From contig JBILCU010000011.1 of the NCBI GenBank assembly GCA_044352985.1, positions 1 to 64,000 on the forward strand: a stretch of 64,000 nucleotides of DNA, in the 5' to 3' direction. The translations under genes and the position numbers were made by a program. The notes under the pieces are model-generated. The model was not told the DNA's origin, ran no database searches, and saw nothing but the letters and a program-made list of their open reading frames with translations. The stretch is from JADJDM01 sp044352985 (GTDB lineage Bacteria > Bacteroidota > Bacteroidia > B-17B0 > Aurantibacillaceae). How positions within the stretch are numbered: the first letter of the stretch is position 1; each line of letters opens with the position of its first letter. Positions 34,881 to 43,529 of the stretch are shown piece after piece.

Positions 34881-37442
34881 ATGAAATTTTTTATTTTTCT
34901 AATTTCCATTGTTTGTTTGACTAATTGTTTAAATGCTCAAACGTATGTGTTTGCACAATTAACAGGTTCTCCAACAATGAATACAACTGGATGGAATTTA
35001 ACAGGAAATACCTATGTAGGTGATACAGGAGGAGATACAGACGGAAATTCCAATGAGTTAATTTTAACAGATGCAAGTAATGGTCAAAGTGGGGGCATTT
35101 TTTATAATCAATCAATTGATTTATCAACCTGCTATCAATGGAAAGTAGAGTTTGACTTTAGAATGTGGGATGGGAATGGGGCAGACGGCATAGCATTTTG
35201 TTTTTTAGATGTACCACCAACAGGTTTTGTAAGTGGTGGAGGTGTTGGTATTCCATCATCATCAAACGGTGTATTTGTAATTTTAGATACGTATGATAAC
35301 GGTTGTGGAACAAATCCGGAAATACAAATTTATCAGGGTTCCAACTACAGTGAATGTGGATCCGGCATGATCAATAGAGCAACCAATCAAAGTTATTTAA
35401 GATCGAGTAGCTACCAAACTTGCAGAATTGAATATGTAAGTGGGGCAATAAATGTTTATATAAATAATACATTACGTCTCACCGGAAATTATTCATCTAG
35501 TTTTATTGGTTACATGGGTTTTACAGCAAGTACGGGTGGTGCAAGAGATAAGCACTCTATTAAAAACGCACGAATTTTTGCAGATATCGCAACGGCTAAT
35601 GCTGGATCAGATATTACTTTATGCAGTGGGCAAAGCGGGCAACTAGGCTCAGCTAATAATCCAAATTATGTTTATAATTGGACAAATGCACAGGGCTTAA
35701 ATGCTACAAACGTATCAGCACCAAATGTAAGTATTGCAAATACAAGTTCTACAACAGTTACACAAACCTATACTTTGCAAGCTAATTTGGCAATTAATCC
35801 AAATTCTTGCCCATCTTATGATCAGGTAAATGTTAATGTTTTGCCTCTGCCTTCACGAGTTTCTTTTGATACAATTTGCACTGGTAGAACATTAAATTTT
35901 TATGGACAAACTTTAACTTCACCCGGTACATACACAGCATCAATTAATATGTCTCCCGGTGGTTGCGATTCGCTAATTACATTAAATCTTGCTAATTTTC
36001 CTTTAAATTCAAGCAGTTTAGCAGCCACAATCTGTAATGGCGACACCTATTCTTTTGGAGCTCAAACTTTGAATGCAGCAGGCAGCTATCAACAAATTTT
36101 AATGTCTTCTATTGGTTGTGACTCTATAGTGAATTTGAATTTAATAGTAAATCCTGTTTTTGCGAGTTCATTAAATGCAGCTATATGTCAGGGAGAAACT
36201 TATGCTTTTTATAATCAATCAATTTCAGTTGCGGGAAATTATCAACATACATTGCAAGCAATCAACGGTTGTGACTCAGTTATTAATTTAAATCTTACGG
36301 TTAATACTCCAACATTATCCAATCAAAATGCAGCTATTTGTGAAGGTACAACTTACACCTTTTTTAATCAATCATTACAAGTTGCTGGACTCTATCAGCA
36401 CACCTTACAAAATGTTAATGGCTGCGATTCGGTAATTAATTTACAATTAACGGTAAATCCAAATTTGGTTACTCAGGAAAATACTTCAATTTGTCAAGGT
36501 GAATCGTATAGTTTTTATGGACAAATATTAAATACTGCAGGTACATATCAGCATTCTTTAGCAACTATAAATGGTTGTGATTCATTAATTGTTTTAAATC
36601 TTGCTATAATAGCTAATACCACAGCCAATGTACAACAAAATATATGCAGTGGAGATAGTTATGGTTTTTTTGGACAAAACTTAACTGTTGCGGGTAATTA
36701 CCAACATTTGTTGAGCAATGCTGCAGGTTGCGATTCTTCGATTAATTTGAATTTATCAGTTTTAAATCATTCGTTTGCAAGTATTCAACAAAACATTTGT
36801 GATGGTGAGGTTTATTCATTTTTCGGGCAGAATTTAACCAATAACGGAACCTATAATAAAATATTAGTTTCATCAAATGGTTGCGATTCTACTATTACTT
36901 TAAATTTAACAGTGCTTCCTGTGCCTGCAGCACCTGTTATTTCAAGCAACAGTCCTTTATTGTGTCCTGGTGATGAGCTAAAACTTATAGCTCAAGCTGT
37001 TACAAATGGCCAATATTCTTGGACTGGGCCTAATAATTTTACTTCATCACTAACAGAGATAACATTTAATGCTTATCCCCAACATATAGGAACCTATGAA
37101 GCAGTAGTAACTTTGAATGGTTGCACTTCAGAGCCTTCTAGCCTTGAGGTTAAAATTGAAAACATTTTTAATTTTAATGATTTTGAATTCCCCAACATTA
37201 TAACACCAAATGGCGACGGGATAAATGATGAACTCGATATTGAGTCGCACTATCACACCTGTTTACCATATACGTTACAATTATTTAATCGTTGGGGAAA
37301 TTTAATTTATGAGCAAACCTATGGGGGAGATAAATTTAAAGGTTTCTTAGGCAATGGAGAGAAAGTAAGTCAAGGAGTATATTTTTATCGATTGGTATTT
37401 AAAGATGGCGAGAAAAATGGATTTATACAAATAATGTATTAA
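34881..37442 (+). CDS. L-type lectin-like protein with type B T9SS sorting domain
   Basis: 853 residues from the ATG at 34881. An upstream in-frame TTG at 34854 would add nine residues that weaken the signal peptide (MKFFIFLISIVCLTNCLNAQ). Residues about 20-245 resemble bacterial L-type (legume-like) lectin domains (GGIFYNQSIDLSTCYQWKVEFDF split by GADGIAFCFLD; FVILDTYDNG; GYMGFTASTGG). An Ig-like segment (GSDITLCSGQSGQLG) and seven 51-52-residue repeats (35874-36947) follow. The C-terminus is a gliding-motility-associated type B sorting domain (FPNIITPNGDGINDEL ... LFNRWGNLIYEQ ... GVYFYRLVFKDG). Expected on the surface, probably binding carbohydrate. The stop abuts the convergent maf gene with no gap. 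Confidence 0.87.
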   Translation: MKFFIFLISIVCLTNCLNAQTYVFAQLTGSPTMNTTGWNLTGNTYVGDTGGDTDGNSNELILTDASNGQSGGIFYNQSIDLSTCYQWKVEFDFRMWDGNGADGIAFCFLDVPPTGFVSGGGVGIPSSSNGVFVILDTYDNGCGTNPEIQIYQGSNYSECGSGMINRATNQSYLRSSSYQTCRIEYVSGAINVYINNTLRLTGNYSSSFIGYMGFTASTGGARDKHSIKNARIFADIATANAGSDITLCSGQSGQLGSANNPNYVYNWTNAQGLNATNVSAPNVSIANTSSTTVTQTYTLQANLAINPNSCPSYDQVNVNVLPLPSRVSFDTICTGRTLNFYGQTLTSPGTYTASINMSPGGCDSLITLNLANFPLNSSSLAATICNGDTYSFGAQTLNAAGSYQQILMSSIGCDSIVNLNLIVNPVFASSLNAAICQGETYAFYNQSISVAGNYQHTLQAINGCDSVINLNLTVNTPTLSNQNAAICEGTTYTFFNQSLQVAGLYQHTLQNVNGCDSVINLQLTVNPNLVTQENTSICQGESYSFYGQILNTAGTYQHSLATINGCDSLIVLNLAIIANTTANVQQNICSGDSYGFFGQNLTVAGNYQHLLSNAAGCDSSINLNLSVLNHSFASIQQNICDGEVYSFFGQNLTNNGTYNKILVSSNGCDSTITLNLTVLPVPAAPVISSNSPLLCPGDELKLIAQAVTNGQYSWTGPNNFTSSLTEITFNAYPQHIGTYEAVVTLNGCTSEPSSLEVKIENIFNFNDFEFPNIITPNGDGINDELDIESHYHTCLPYTLQLFNRWGNLIYEQTYGGDKFKGFLGNGEKVSQGVYFYRLVFKDGEKNGFIQIMY
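35874..36947 (+). repeat. Seven in-frame 51-52-aa repeats
   Basis: Each unit opens ICxGxxYxF, has GQxLxxAGxYQHxL in the middle, and closes GCDSxIxLNLxV. Six units are 51 codons and the first is 52. The bold GCDS and IC residues suggest a conserved disulfide per unit. Confidence 0.85.
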
Positions 37443-38036
37443 TTAAGGTTCAAAGCTTAACAAGTTTTCATGTACTTTTCTAATAGGTAGTCCCATAACA
37501 TTATAAAAACAACCTTCTATTTTTTCAATGCCAATATAACCTAACCAATCCTGAACACCGTAGCTTCCTGCTTTATCATAAACCGGATAATTACTAATGT
37601 AGAAATCCATTTCTTCATTCTTTAAAGGTTTAAAATAAACCTTGGTTGAGTCGTGAAAAAGAAGTTTATTTTTCTTGCTTTTTATGCAAACTGCAGTATA
37701 AACTTGGTGCATATTGCCTGAAAGTAACGTGAGCATTTCTTTTGCTTCGTTGTAATTTTCAGGTTTATTTAAAACTGTATTATTTAGCCAAACGATAGTG
37801 TCAGCAGTAAGTACAACCTCATCATTATTTTCAAAAAGATATTCATCAGCTTTTTTCTCTGCTAAAAACAAGGGAATTTCTTCTGCCTTTAAGTTTTGCG
37901 AAAATGTTTCATCAGCATGTGTAGGCTTAACCGTAAAATGTAAGCCTAAACTTTTCATCAGCTCTTGCCTTCTTGGCGAACCTGATGCTAATACAAGTTG
38001 ATAAGGTAAATGGTAATAGGCAACATTATGCTGCAT
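37443..38036 (-). CDS. maf: Maf-like nucleoside triphosphate pyrophosphatase
   Basis: About 197 residues from the ATG at 38036; an upstream ATG at 38078 would add 14 residues not expected in the family. Maf motifs are present: LVLASGSPRRQEL near the N-terminus, LTADTIVW, and the YDKAGSYGVQ signature. Maf/YhdE enzymes hydrolyse dTTP, UTP or modified nucleotides in the cytosol. With this start it overlaps the end of the upstream UbiA-type gene by 11 bp, so the two are translationally coupled. Confidence 0.92.
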   Translation of the reverse strand: MQHNVAYYHLPYQLVLASGSPRRQELMKSLGLHFTVKPTHADETFSQNLKAEEIPLFLAEKKADEYLFENNDEVVLTADTIVWLNNTVLNKPENYNEAKEMLTLLSGNMHQVYTAVCIKSKKNKLLFHDSTKVYFKPLKNEEMDFYISNYPVYDKAGSYGVQDWLGYIGIEKIEGCFYNVMGLPIRKVHENLLSFEP

Positions 38037-39057
38037 GATTGGATAAATAATAAATGATAAATGAAAAGCAAACTCCAATAAGCATTATGAGTTTAATTAA
38101 TTTGCTTGCTCTATTAAAGTCTTTTGATACTTGAGCTTTAACTACTAAATAAAAGAGTACAATAAAAGGGAAAATAATACCAAGAATTATATATAATGTT
38201 GGAAGTAATTCTTGTGGAGAATATAATTTATAAACTACAAAAGATAGTAATAAAATGATGTTTGTTATTAAGCTTAATACGATAGTTTTAGCCACTTTTG
38301 AGCCCCATTTTATTGGAATTGTAGTGCATCCTGTTTCTTCATCTCCGTGAAAATCTTCAATATCTTTTATGATTTCGCGAATCAGTGATGAAATAAATGC
38401 AAAAACAAAAAAAGCAATTATGTATTTATAAATTGGTAAAAAATTTAATGTAATTCCCGGAAGCATGATGGTATAAGTTTCAATCACTTTTGGCAGTTCA
38501 AATAACATGATCATTATAGGAACCATTGCGCTCAAAAATGAAACGATGATGTTACCAATTAATAATTGTTTTTTAAAAGTAGTAGAGTAGTGCCAAAGCA
38601 ATCCTGCAGAAATAATATGTATAAATGAGAGTTGGAAATTGCCTACATCATTTGCAACATACATTCCTAATAAAATCCCAATTATATTAAATGATATATG
38701 AAAAATCATTGCCCATCTTCTTTTGATGAAACGGTCTATAACAATTGTTTCGGGGTGATTAATACGGTCTGTTTTAATATCAAAATAATCATTGATAATG
38801 TAACCAGCAGCAGCAATAAATACGGTACTTAAAACGAGTAAATTAAAAGTAAGCGTAGATACTTGAAGAAATAATTTTTGAATGTAGAATTCGGTCCGAA
38901 CAAAAAGAAGGCTATCTATTACGCAATAACGAATAAGGTATTGAGTTAAAGCGATAATAATTAAATTTTCTACCCTAATTAGCTTTAAAAAAGCCTGTGT
39001 TGAGTTAGTTATATTTTTATTAAATGAAATCAACGTATTAAAAACTTGAAAAATCAA
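38026..39057 (-). CDS. UbiA-family prenyltransferase (geranylgeranylglycerol-phosphate synthase-like)
   Basis: 343 residues with about eight or nine hydrophobic membrane segments. Both Asp-rich motifs of the superfamily are present: NDYFDIKTDRIN in the first cytoplasmic loop and REIIKDIEDFHGDEETG in the second. UbiA enzymes move a prenyl chain from its diphosphate to an aromatic or glycerol-phosphate acceptor. Bacteroidota proteins of this shape are often annotated as geranylgeranylglycerol-phosphate geranylgeranyltransferase, but the acceptor cannot be read from the sequence. Coupled to maf at its 3' end and divergent from sucD. Confidence 0.85.
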   Translation of the reverse strand: MIFQVFNTLISFNKNITNSTQAFLKLIRVENLIIIALTQYLIRYCVIDSLLFVRTEFYIQKLFLQVSTLTFNLLVLSTVFIAAAGYIINDYFDIKTDRINHPETIVIDRFIKRRWAMIFHISFNIIGILLGMYVANDVGNFQLSFIHIISAGLLWHYSTTFKKQLLIGNIIVSFLSAMVPIMIMLFELPKVIETYTIMLPGITLNFLPIYKYIIAFFVFAFISSLIREIIKDIEDFHGDEETGCTTIPIKWGSKVAKTIVLSLITNIILLLSFVVYKLYSPQELLPTLYIILGIIFPFIVLFYLVVKAQVSKDFNRASKLIKLIMLIGVCFSFIIYYLSNHAA

Positions 39058-39127
39058 TATTTATATTTTAATTTAGCCGAATGTATTTTGCAAAATTAAT
39101 TTAAAATCAATTTAATCAACTATAAAG

Positions 39128-40012
39128 ATGAGCGTTTTAGTAAATAAAAATTCGAAAGTAATTGTTCAAGGTTTTACAGGCGGAGAAGGAACCTTCCATG
39201 CAACACAAATGATTGAGTATGGAACCAATGTTGTTGGTGGCGTAACTCCTGGAAAAGGCGGTTCTACTCATTTAGAAAAACCAGTATTTAATACGGTTTA
39301 TGACGCGGTTCAAAAAACTGGTGCTGATGTTTCTATTATTTTTGTACCTGCGCCTTTTGCTGCTGATGCAATAATGGAAGCTGCTGATGCAGGAATTAAA
39401 GTGATAGTGTGTATTACAGAAGGCATTCCTGTTAAGGATATGATTGCTGTAAAAGAATACATTAAATCTAAAAATTGCCGTTTAATAGGTCCAAATTGCC
39501 CAGGTGTTATTACTGCAGGTGAAGCAAAAGTTGGTATTATGCCAGGATTTGTATTTAAAAAAGGCACTATTGGGATCGTGTCTAAATCGGGAACTTTAAC
39601 ATATGAAGCTGCTGATCAAATTGTAAAAGCAGGTTTAGGAATAACTACAGCTATTGGTATTGGTGGCGATCCAATTATTGGAACTCCAACCAAAGATGCT
39701 GTTGAATTATTAATGAATGACCCTGAAACAGAAGCAATTGTTATGATTGGTGAAATTGGTGGAAATTATGAAGCTGATGCAGCTCGTTGGATAAAGGCTA
39801 ATGGTAACAAAAAACCTGTTGTTGGGTTTATTGCAGGACAAACAGCACCTAAAGGTAGAACTATGGGACATGCTGGAGCTATAGTTGGCGGTAAAGACGA
39901 TACTGCTGAAGCTAAAATGGCAATTATGAGAGAATGCGGTATTCACGTAGTTGAATCTCCTGCAGTTATTGGTAAAACAATGGCGGCGGTATTAGGTAAG
40001 GTTACTGCATAA
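39128..40012 (+). CDS. sucD: Succinate-CoA ligase (ADP-forming) alpha subunit
   Basis: 294 residues, the normal length. The CoA-binding Rossmann start (VIVQGFTGGEGTFHATQMI), GPNCPGVI, GIVSKSGTLTYE and the phospho-histidine H248 in GHAGAIVGG are all present. In the TCA cycle it interconverts succinyl-CoA and succinate with substrate-level phosphorylation, together with the beta subunit SucC. sucC is not next to it here. A pair of terminators follows. Confidence 0.97.
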   Translation: MSVLVNKNSKVIVQGFTGGEGTFHATQMIEYGTNVVGGVTPGKGGSTHLEKPVFNTVYDAVQKTGADVSIIFVPAPFAADAIMEAADAGIKVIVCITEGIPVKDMIAVKEYIKSKNCRLIGPNCPGVITAGEAKVGIMPGFVFKKGTIGIVSKSGTLTYEAADQIVKAGLGITTAIGIGGDPIIGTPTKDAVELLMNDPETEAIVMIGEIGGNYEADAARWIKANGNKKPVVGFIAGQTAPKGRTMGHAGAIVGGKDDTAEAKMAIMRECGIHVVESPAVIGKTMAAVLGKVTA

Positions 40013-40036
40013 TCGTCTATAACTTTATATTATATC

Positions 40037-40063
40037 AAAAAAGCAGCTATTAGCTGCTTTTTT
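40037..40063 (+). terminator. Rho-independent terminator of sucD
   Basis: 12-bp stem (40037-40048 with 40052-40063), loop ATT, arms ending in six A and six T, 24 bp past the sucD stop. Confidence 0.85.
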
Positions 40064-40100
40064 GGTTGTTAAAAATCAGTTTTAAAGTTTAATATGGTCA

Positions 40101-40146
40101 TTAACAAAAAACCCGAAGTAAAATTTTACTTCGGGTTTTTTGTTAA
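40101..40146. terminator. Bidirectional terminator, 23-bp perfect palindrome
   Basis: Perfect inverted repeat, 40101-40123 with 40124-40146, with a GC core and A/T runs on both sides. Placed between convergent sucD and rplI, it should stop both transcripts. Confidence 0.88.
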
Positions 40147-40161
40147 TGAAATAATTAAAAA

Positions 40162-40608
40162 TTATTCTGCTACTACTTCAAATTTAACTTCAGCTACGAT
40201 GTCTTTGTACAAACGTACTTTTGCAGTATAAGAACCTAAAGCTTTAATAGCGTCTTCTTTTAATTCAATATTCTTTCTTTCAACATCGTATCCGGCTTTT
40301 TTCAAAGCTTCAGCGATTTGAATGTTAGTTACAGAACCAAAAATCTTTCCAGATTCACCTGATTTTGCACCAACAGAAATTGAAACTTCTGCAAGTTTTT
40401 CTGCATTTGCAGTTGCTTCTTTTCTAAATTTTTCTTCTTTAAAAGCACGTTGTTTAACGTTCTCAGCAAGAATCTTTTTATTTGTTTCTGTTGCTAAATT
40501 AGCAATGCCTTTTGGGATTAAAAAATTTCTTCCGTATCCCGGTCTAACTTTAACTACATCGTCTTTAAAGCCTAAACCTTTCATGTCTTGTTTTAAAATT
40601 ACTTCCAT
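40162..40608 (-). CDS. rplI: 50S ribosomal protein L9 (bL9)
   Basis: 148 residues, the usual length. The N-terminal domain reads MEVILKQDMKGLGFKDDVVKVRPGYGRNFL in two joined motifs, which is diagnostic, followed by the long connecting helix and a C-terminal domain. L9 binds 23S rRNA near the L1 stalk and helps maintain reading frame. It is the last gene of rpsF-rpsR-rplI. Unlike its neighbours it has a strong Shine-Dalgarno site (40613-40620), which is rare in this phylum. Confidence 0.98.
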   Translation of the reverse strand: MEVILKQDMKGLGFKDDVVKVRPGYGRNFLIPKGIANLATETNKKILAENVKQRAFKEEKFRKEATANAEKLAEVSISVGAKSGESGKIFGSVTNIQIAEALKKAGYDVERKNIELKEDAIKALGSYTAKVRLYKDIVAEVKFEVVAE

Positions 40609-40612
40609 GTTA

Positions 40613-40620
40613 ACCTCCTT
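40613..40620 (-). promoter_or_regulatory. Strong Shine-Dalgarno site for rplI
   Basis: On the minus strand AAGGAGGT, fully complementary to the usual 16S 3' tail, four bases before the rplI ATG (five if the core is AAGGAGG) and six bases after the rpsR stop. I saw no comparable site before the other start codons I checked, including rpsF and rpsR. Confidence 0.85.
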
Positions 40621-40625
40621 AATTA

Positions 40626-40892
40626 TTATTTTAAACCATCAGCAACATAAGGCATTAAAGCCAAATGACGAGCTCTTTTTACTGCCTGAGAAACTTTACG
40701 CTGAAATTTCAACGAAGTTCCGGTTAAACGACGAGGTAAAATTTTTCCTTGCTCATTAACAAATTTCAATAAGAAATCTGCATCCTTGTAATCAATGTAT
40801 TTTATTCCGCTTTTTTTGAAACGGCAATATTTTTTCTTTTTTGCTTCTACCGTTGGCGGGTTTAAGTATCTTATTTCTGCACTTGATGCCAT
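40626..40892 (-). CDS. rpsR: 30S ribosomal protein S18 (bS18)
   Basis: 88 residues with the family signature KYCRFKKSGIKYIDYKD and LPRRLTGTSLKFQRKVSQAVKRARHLALMPY (in separate motifs). It binds the platform of the 30S subunit next to bS6. In Flavobacterium johnsoniae ribosomes bS18 helps bS21 and bS6 hide the anti-Shine-Dalgarno tail. Middle gene of the operon, with no Shine-Dalgarno site of its own. Confidence 0.97.
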   Translation of the reverse strand: MASSAEIRYLNPPTVEAKKKKYCRFKKSGIKYIDYKDADFLLKFVNEQGKILPRRLTGTSLKFQRKVSQAVKRARHLALMPYVADGLK

Positions 40893-40919
40893 ATTAAGTT
40901 ATTTTTGAGAATTAATAAA

Positions 40920-41300
40920 TTAAGCGTCAGCTTTTTCTTTTTTTCCTTTTTTATCTCCGCTTTCGCCTTTTAATTTGTTTTTGCGTTTTTCGCTGTATTC
41001 AATAGCATATTTGTCTAATGAAACAGTTAAGAAACGTAAAATACGCTCATCACGTTTAAAAGTTACCTCAAGATCATTTACTGCGTTAATATTTTCCGTA
41101 GTGAATTCAATTAAATGATAAAAACCGGTAGTTTTTTTTTGAATAGGGTAAGCCAATTTTTTTAATCCCCAATTTTCTTCATGAATAACCTTTGCTCCCA
41201 AATCAGTTATTGTTTTTTTAATTTTTTTTGCGGCCTCCTTTGCCTGATCATCAGACAAAACGGGAGTTAAAATGAAGACCGTCTCGTAATGTTTACTCAT
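40920..41300 (-). CDS. rpsF: 30S ribosomal protein S6 (bS6)
   Basis: 126 residues. YETVFILTPVLSDDQ at the start, GLKKLAYPIQKKTTGFYHLIEF and a charged Lys/Glu/Gly tail (KGESGDKKGKKEKADA) match bS6. It pairs with bS18 on the 30S platform. First gene of the operon, driven by a well-formed promoter just upstream, with no Shine-Dalgarno site. Confidence 0.97.
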   Translation of the reverse strand: MSKHYETVFILTPVLSDDQAKEAAKKIKKTITDLGAKVIHEENWGLKKLAYPIQKKTTGFYHLIEFTTENINAVNDLEVTFKRDERILRFLTVSLDKYAIEYSEKRKNKLKGESGDKKGKKEKADA

Positions 41301-41320
41301 TTTTTTAAAATTTAAGACGG

Positions 41321-41351
41321 CAAATGTAAAACTTTTTTTTGAACCAACAAA
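41321..41351 (-). promoter_or_regulatory. Canonical Bacteroidota promoter for rpsF-rpsR-rplI
   Basis: On the minus strand TTTG (41348-41351), a 19-bp spacer, then TACATTTG (41321-41328), an exact match to the TTTG / TAnnTTTG consensus at the ideal distance, 20 bp before the rpsF ATG. Confidence 0.8.
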
Positions 41352-41445
41352 ATGTTAACAATGTGCCTTTAATTGAATAAACTTACAGATTATTAAGAAT
41401 TGATTATTAAAAACACAGGTTACTTTTTTTAATTGTCTAATTTTC

Positions 41446-41453
41446 TATCTTTG
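41446..41453 (+). promoter_or_regulatory. -7 element (TATCTTTG) for the lipoprotein/glycan cluster
   Basis: Exact TAnnTTTG match followed by GC, 43 bp before the ATG at 41497. The -33 region is only T-rich. Confidence 0.6.
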
Positions 41454-41496
41454 CCGGCTTTAAAAAAAATACACATTAACTAAATTTCTAAAGATT

Positions 41497-42063
41497 ATGA
41501 AAAAGAGAGTATTGGCATTTTCAATTTTACCTGTTTTATTTGTTGGATTTTTAATTTCATCATGTTCAGAGCCTAAGGAAGTTGAGATAATAACTTTTTT
41601 AGAAAAAAGAAATTATACAGCAGAAGATAGTGTTATTGATTTGTATCCAAGAGAAAAAGGTGAGGCGCATGGTGGCAACTTTTTTTCAAGAACAGATAGT
41701 TCAAGAAATTATGGAATAGGTACAACTTACGCCGTTAACGATACTTGTATTAATAAAGATTTGAGAGTTAAATTTAATATTTGGCTTAGATCAAACCAGT
41801 CAGCTCCTCAAGCAGTATATGCTATTGCTTTACATGATGGAGATAAAGTTGTTTCTTGGAATGAAGTAAAATTTGATAAATACATTAAAGAAACCAACAA
41901 ATGGTTAAATGTTTCTGATAGCATCACAATTCCAGCTTCGGCAATTAATAAGCCAGGACTGATTGTGAAAACATTTACATTTAATACTCAAAAACAATTG
42001 ATTGTTGATAGTGATGATTTAGAACTTACATTTTCTAATGTAAGAAAAGAAATTGAACAATAA
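41497..42063 (+). CDS. Lipoprotein of unknown function, paralog of the 44834 lipoprotein
   Basis: 188 residues with a lipoprotein signal (lipobox LISSC, Cys at about residue 23), so anchored in the envelope. The mature part looks like a beta-sandwich (DLRVKFNIWLRSN, YAIALHDGDKVVSWNEV, GLIVKTFTFNTQKQLIVDSDDLELTF). The same pattern, including INKDxxV, SDSxxIPxSxINKPGL and a terminal DDxEL, occurs in the lipoprotein at 44834-45382. The two bracket a flavoenzyme and a GT-C glycosyltransferase. It might bind a glycan, but that rests on context only. Confidence 0.8.
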   Translation: MKKRVLAFSILPVLFVGFLISSCSEPKEVEIITFLEKRNYTAEDSVIDLYPREKGEAHGGNFFSRTDSSRNYGIGTTYAVNDTCINKDLRVKFNIWLRSNQSAPQAVYAIALHDGDKVVSWNEVKFDKYIKETNKWLNVSDSITIPASAINKPGLIVKTFTFNTQKQLIVDSDDLELTFSNVRKEIEQ

Positions 42064-42101
42064 TTAGTGCTTAATAACGTTATTCAGCAAATCAAATTGA
42101 T

Positions 42102-43517
42102 ATGAAAGTTGCCATTATTGGAGCTGGTCCCGCAGGAATGACTGCAGGCTATGAGCTAGCCAAACAAATTAAAGAGGTTGATGTTTATGAAGCATCGGCA
42201 TCAGTTGGTGGAATGGCAAAAACAATTGATTTATGGAGTCAAAAAATTGATATTGGTCCACATCGTTTTTTCAGTAATGATACTCGTATTAATGAGTTGT
42301 GGTTAGAAGTTGCCGGGAAAGAATACGAAATGGTAGACAGACTTACCAGAATTTATTACAACAAACGCTTTTTTCATTACCCAATAAAAGCTTTTGACGC
42401 ATTAAAAAACTTAGGAATTTTCACGGCAGCATCTTGCGTTATCAGTTATGGTTTTGAAAAGCTTTCGCCTACCAAAAACACCAGTACATTTGAAGGTTGG
42501 GTAAGCAATCGATTTGGTAAAAAATTGTATAGTATTTTTTTTAAAACCTACACCGAAAAATTATGGGGAATACCTTGTAATGTCTTGGATGCAGATTTTG
42601 CAGCGCAACGCATTAAAAAATTCTCATTAGGTGAAGCCATGAAATCCGCTTTGTTCGGTAATAGTGGCAAACATAAAACATTAGTTGATCAGTTTGCTTA
42701 TCCACACGAAGGTACAGGAATGGTATATGAAAGAATGGCATCTTTTGTGAAAAAGCAAGGTGGAAATGTTTTTACAAATACACCTATAAAACGTGTACTA
42801 ACAAAAAACAATAAAGCATACGCGATTGAGCTAGAGGATGGGAGTATTAAAGAATATGATCATATCATTTCATCCATGCCATTAACATTAATGGTATCTC
42901 GTTTACCAGAAGTTCCTGAGCAAATAAAACAAGCGGCAGCTAGCTTAAAGTTTAGAAATACAATTATTGTATACCTTAATGTTCAAGCCAAAAACTTGTT
43001 CCCAGATAATTGGTTATATGTTCACTCTACTGATTTAAGAATGGGTAGATTAACTAATTTCAGAAATTGGGTTCCGCAAATTAATGGCAATGAGGAAAGT
43101 ACTATTTGTGCATTGGAATATTGGTGCTATGATGAAGATGATTTTTGGAATTGGGATAATAATAAGCTCATTGATCTTGCGAAAGAAGAATTGAAAAAAA
43201 CCGGATTGATTGAAAATGCATCTATAAGTGATGGACATGTGTATAAAATTCCGCGTTGTTATCCTGTATATTCAACTGGTTACAAAGAAGTGTTATCTCC
43301 AGTAGAAAATTATCTAAAGTCAATTGATTCTCTTCATGTAATTGGAAGATATGGCTCATTTAAATACAACAATCAAGATCATAGTATTTTAATGGGTAAG
43401 TTGGCAGCAGAAAATATATTATCAAATAAAAATCATAATCTTTGGGATATTAATACCGACTACGAAGATTATCAGGAAGCAAGTGTAATTACCAAAACAG
43501 GTTTACAGAAAAAATAA
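42102..43517 (+). CDS. FAD-dependent oxidoreductase, UDP-galactopyranose mutase/amine-oxidase-like
   Basis: 471 residues. N-terminal dinucleotide-binding motif VAIIGAGPAGMTAGYELA, then VYEASASVGGMAKTID and DIGPHRFF, as in the UDP-galactopyranose mutase-like/protoporphyrinogen-oxidase-like flavoproteins. The C-terminal FAD contact VIGRYGSFKYNNQDHSILMG is present. Close relatives sit in polysaccharide clusters and may isomerise or oxidise a nucleotide-linked or lipid-linked sugar. True mutases are somewhat shorter. It is followed 12 bp later by a GT-C transferase, which supports a glycan role. Confidence 0.85.
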   Translation: MKVAIIGAGPAGMTAGYELAKQIKEVDVYEASASVGGMAKTIDLWSQKIDIGPHRFFSNDTRINELWLEVAGKEYEMVDRLTRIYYNKRFFHYPIKAFDALKNLGIFTAASCVISYGFEKLSPTKNTSTFEGWVSNRFGKKLYSIFFKTYTEKLWGIPCNVLDADFAAQRIKKFSLGEAMKSALFGNSGKHKTLVDQFAYPHEGTGMVYERMASFVKKQGGNVFTNTPIKRVLTKNNKAYAIELEDGSIKEYDHIISSMPLTLMVSRLPEVPEQIKQAAASLKFRNTIIVYLNVQAKNLFPDNWLYVHSTDLRMGRLTNFRNWVPQINGNEESTICALEYWCYDEDDFWNWDNNKLIDLAKEELKKTGLIENASISDGHVYKIPRCYPVYSTGYKEVLSPVENYLKSIDSLHVIGRYGSFKYNNQDHSILMGKLAAENILSNKNHNLWDINTDYEDYQEASVITKTGLQKK

Positions 43518-43529
43518 TCAGCTTACTGA

